From: Hyphomicrobiales bacterium
Lineage (GTDB): Bacteria > Pseudomonadota > Alphaproteobacteria > Rhizobiales > CAJQND01
Direction of reading: 5' to 3'
NCBI GenBank assembly: GCA_028285595.1
Contig: JANQOW010000045.1
Coordinates: forward strand, 1 to 64,000
Length of the DNA: 64,000 nt
Both the position numbers and the translations under genes were made by a program. Below are positions 62,415-64,000 of the stretch, one piece after another. The notes beneath the pieces are model-generated. The model worked only from the letters and a program-made list of their open reading frames with translations. It searched no databases and was not told the origin of the DNA. How positions within the stretch are numbered: position 1 is the first letter of the stretch; each line of letters begins with the position of its first letter.

Positions 62415-64000
62415 ATGTCCTTGCTTGATATCAAAGATATGCGCGTGGAGTTCCCCAGCCGCCGGGGGCATGTGGTGGCCGTGCACAGCCTCACGCTCAG
62501 CGTGGAACCTGGCGAGATCCTCGGCGTGGTGGGCGAAAGCGGGGCCGGCAAGTCCACCATCGGCAATGCGGTCATTGGGCTCTTGGAGCCGCCCGGAGAG
62601 ATGACCGCCGGCGAGGTCTATCTGAAGGGCGAGCGCATCGACACCCTGGACGATGCGGAAAAGCGGCGCATCCGCGGCGCGCGGATCGGGATGATCTTCC
62701 AGGACCCCCTCACCTCGCTCGACCCGCTCCAGACCATTGAGCGGCAGTTGGTGGACACCATCCAGATGCATCTGGACATGGACCAGGCCAAGGCGCGCGC
62801 CCGGGCGGTGGAGCTTCTGGACGCGGTGGGCATTCCGGACCCGGATGTAAGAATTGAGCAATATCCTCACCAGTTTTCCGGCGGCATGCGCCAGAGGGTG
62901 GTGATCGCACTGGCGCTCTGCGCCGATCCTGAGCTCATCATCGCCGATGAACCCACCACCGCGCTCGATGTGTCCGTGCAGGCCCAGATCCTCGATCTCA
63001 TGAAAGGCCTCTGCCGCGACCGCAATGTGGGCATGATCCTCATCACTCACGATATGGGCGTGATCGCCGAGACGGCCGACCGGGTCTGTGTGATGTATCG
63101 CGGCCGGGTGATGGAAACCGGCAAGACCGAGCAGATCATGGGTACCCCGAACCACGATTATACCAAGAGCCTGATTTCCGCCGTACCGCGCCCTGAACGC
63201 CGCCTCCACCGCTTTCCGCTGGTCACCTACATCGAAGACGCCAAAGAGCTGGGCGACAGCTTCGATCTCTCCACCCATTGGCTCGGCCAGTCACGCGATT
63301 ATGAAGGCGAAGGCGGCGAGCTGCTGCAGGCAGACAATCTGCACATGCGCTTCGTCACTCGTCATTCCTTCTTCGCCAAGCATCGGCTGTATCTGGATGC
63401 GGTGGACGATGTGTCCTTCAAAATCAAAACCGGCGAGGTGTTTGGCCTTGTGGGCGAATCCGGCTCCGGCAAGTCCACGGTGGCGCGCATGATCACCGGC
63501 ATATACACGCCCACCGGCGGCACCATTCGATTTGCCGGCACCGATCTGACAGCCTTAAAAACCCGCAAGGAAGCAGCCCCCTGGCGACGCCAGATGCAGA
63601 TGATCTTCCAGGACCCCTTCTCGTCCCTCAATGGCCGCATGCGGGTCCGTGACATCATTGCCGAGCCGATCCATTTCCACAAAATGGCGTCGTCCAAGGA
63701 CGAAGCAATCCAGATTGTGCATGACCTGCTTGAGGTGGTCGGTCTCGGAGCCGCGGCCGCCCAAAAGTTTCCCCATGAGTTTTCCGGCGGCCAACGTCAG
63801 CGCATATCCATTGCCCGCGCGCTGGCCACGCGGCCACGCTTCCTGCTCTGCGACGAGCCCACATCGGCCTTGGACGTGTCTATCCAGGCCCAGGTATTGA
63901 ACCTGCTGAAAGATCTACAGCAGGAGCTGGGGCTCACCATGCTGTTCATCAGCCACGATCTGCCCGTAATCCGCCAGATCTGTGACCGGGTGGGCGTGAT
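62415..64000 (+). CDS. ABC importer ATPase with two fused nucleotide-binding domains, C-terminus beyond window edge
   Basis: One open frame encodes both importer ATPases, normally separate as DppD and DppF; about 528 residues are visible. First domain: [13 protein letters not shown]-loop IFQDPLTSLDP, signature QFSGGMRQR, Walker B LIIADEPTTALD. Second domain: GESGSGKSTVAR, IFQDPFSSLN, EFSGGQRQR, FLLCDEPTSALD. Each is preceded by its own linker, and the region near 240-300 joins them. Both sites look active. Starts 7 bases after the DppC stop. Confidence 0.95.
   Translation, partial: MSLLDIKDMRVEFPSRRGHVVAVHSLTLSVEPGEILGVVGESGAGKSTIGNAVIGLLEPPGEMTAGEVYLKGERIDTLDDAEKRRIRGARIGMIFQDPLTSLDPLQTIERQLVDTIQMHLDMDQAKARARAVELLDAVGIPDPDVRIEQYPHQFSGGMRQRVVIALALCADPELIIADEPTTALDVSVQAQILDLMKGLCRDRNVGMILITHDMGVIAETADRVCVMYRGRVMETGKTEQIMGTPNHDYTKSLISAVPRPERRLHRFPLVTYIEDAKELGDSFDLSTHWLGQSRDYEGEGGELLQADNLHMRFVTRHSFFAKHRLYLDAVDDVSFKIKTGEVFGLVGESGSGKSTVARMITGIYTPTGGTIRFAGTDLTALKTRKEAAPWRRQMQMIFQDPFSSLNGRMRVRDIIAEPIHFHKMASSKDEAIQIVHDLLEVVGLGAAAAQKFPHEFSGGQRQRISIARALATRPRFLLCDEPTSALDVSIQAQVLNLLKDLQQELGLTMLFISHDLPVIRQICDRVGV

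Overview
The window looks like an alphaproteobacterial chromosome, most likely a marine member of the Hyphomicrobiales. The sequence is GC-rich with many GTG starts. The order miaA / serB / PAS gene / Do-like protease / DUF2065 / hflC / hflK (48.9-55.2 kb) and a giant membrane-anchored repeat protein resemble those of Hyphomicrobiales. A DMSP-lyase-family cupin, a DgcN-DgcA pair and several enzymes for methylated osmolytes suggest a marine heterotroph. The lineage and habitat are inferred from gene content, not from a marker gene. No rRNA, tRNA, CRISPR array, phage or insertion sequence was found.

Layout. 1-2.0 kb: K+-independent H+-pyrophosphatase (minus strand, cut by the window edge). 2.5-3.6 kb: a Gly/Arg-rich exported protein and a glutathione transferase. 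3.8-8.9 kb: a minus-strand run of an FAD amine/amino-acid oxidoreductase, an exported unknown, a DMSP-lyase-family cupin, soluble transhydrogenase SthA and a YihU-like beta-hydroxyacid dehydrogenase. 9.0-13.4 kb: a DUF302 protein, a cluster of cloverleaf repeats, a Rieske oxygenase with the bridging Glu of the quaternary-amine group, and, divergent from it, a tight operon of an AMDase-like enzyme, a sulfotransferase and APS kinase. 13.4-26 kb: a PAS-PAS-PAS-GGDEF cyclase, a fasciclin protein, an enolase-superfamily dehydratase, VWA/CoxE plus isochorismatase-like genes, a beta-solenoid membrane protein, a lytic transglycosylase, an Lrp regulator with a PLP ammonia-lyase, a queuosine-precursor transporter and an intradiol dioxygenase. 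26.9-33.5 kb: a DgcA/Stc2-like demethylase, cold-shock protein, MFS carrier, DUF4242 protein and the D-glutamate pair dgcA-dgcN. 33.6-38.8 kb: a 1726-residue repeat protein. 39.3-49.8 kb: Hpt protein, 2Fe-2S ferredoxin with its reductase, LysM lipoprotein, exporters, an acyl-CoA ligase/enoyl-CoA hydratase pair, SDR, BenE, GFA protein and MiaA. 49.9-55.2 kb: SerB and the envelope proteolysis block. 55.5-64.0 kb: peptidase, amidohydrolase, LysE exporter and a complete dipeptide-type ABC importer whose two ATPases are fused (cut by the window edge).

How it fits together. The 3.8-13.4 kb region, with the demethylase at 27-29 kb and the ferredoxin/reductase pair at 40 kb, reads as a set of enzymes for methylated nitrogen and sulfur osmolytes. 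The operon at 11.2-13.4 kb is the best candidate for an undescribed pathway: APS kinase makes PAPS, the sulfotransferase can use it, and the AMDase-like enzyme would act on the same small molecule. Its substrate cannot be read from sequence. A second strong observation is a repeat that folds on paper into a perfect four-way junction; every copy in the window lies between convergent genes. Elsewhere convergent genes share their stop codons, leaving no room for terminators.
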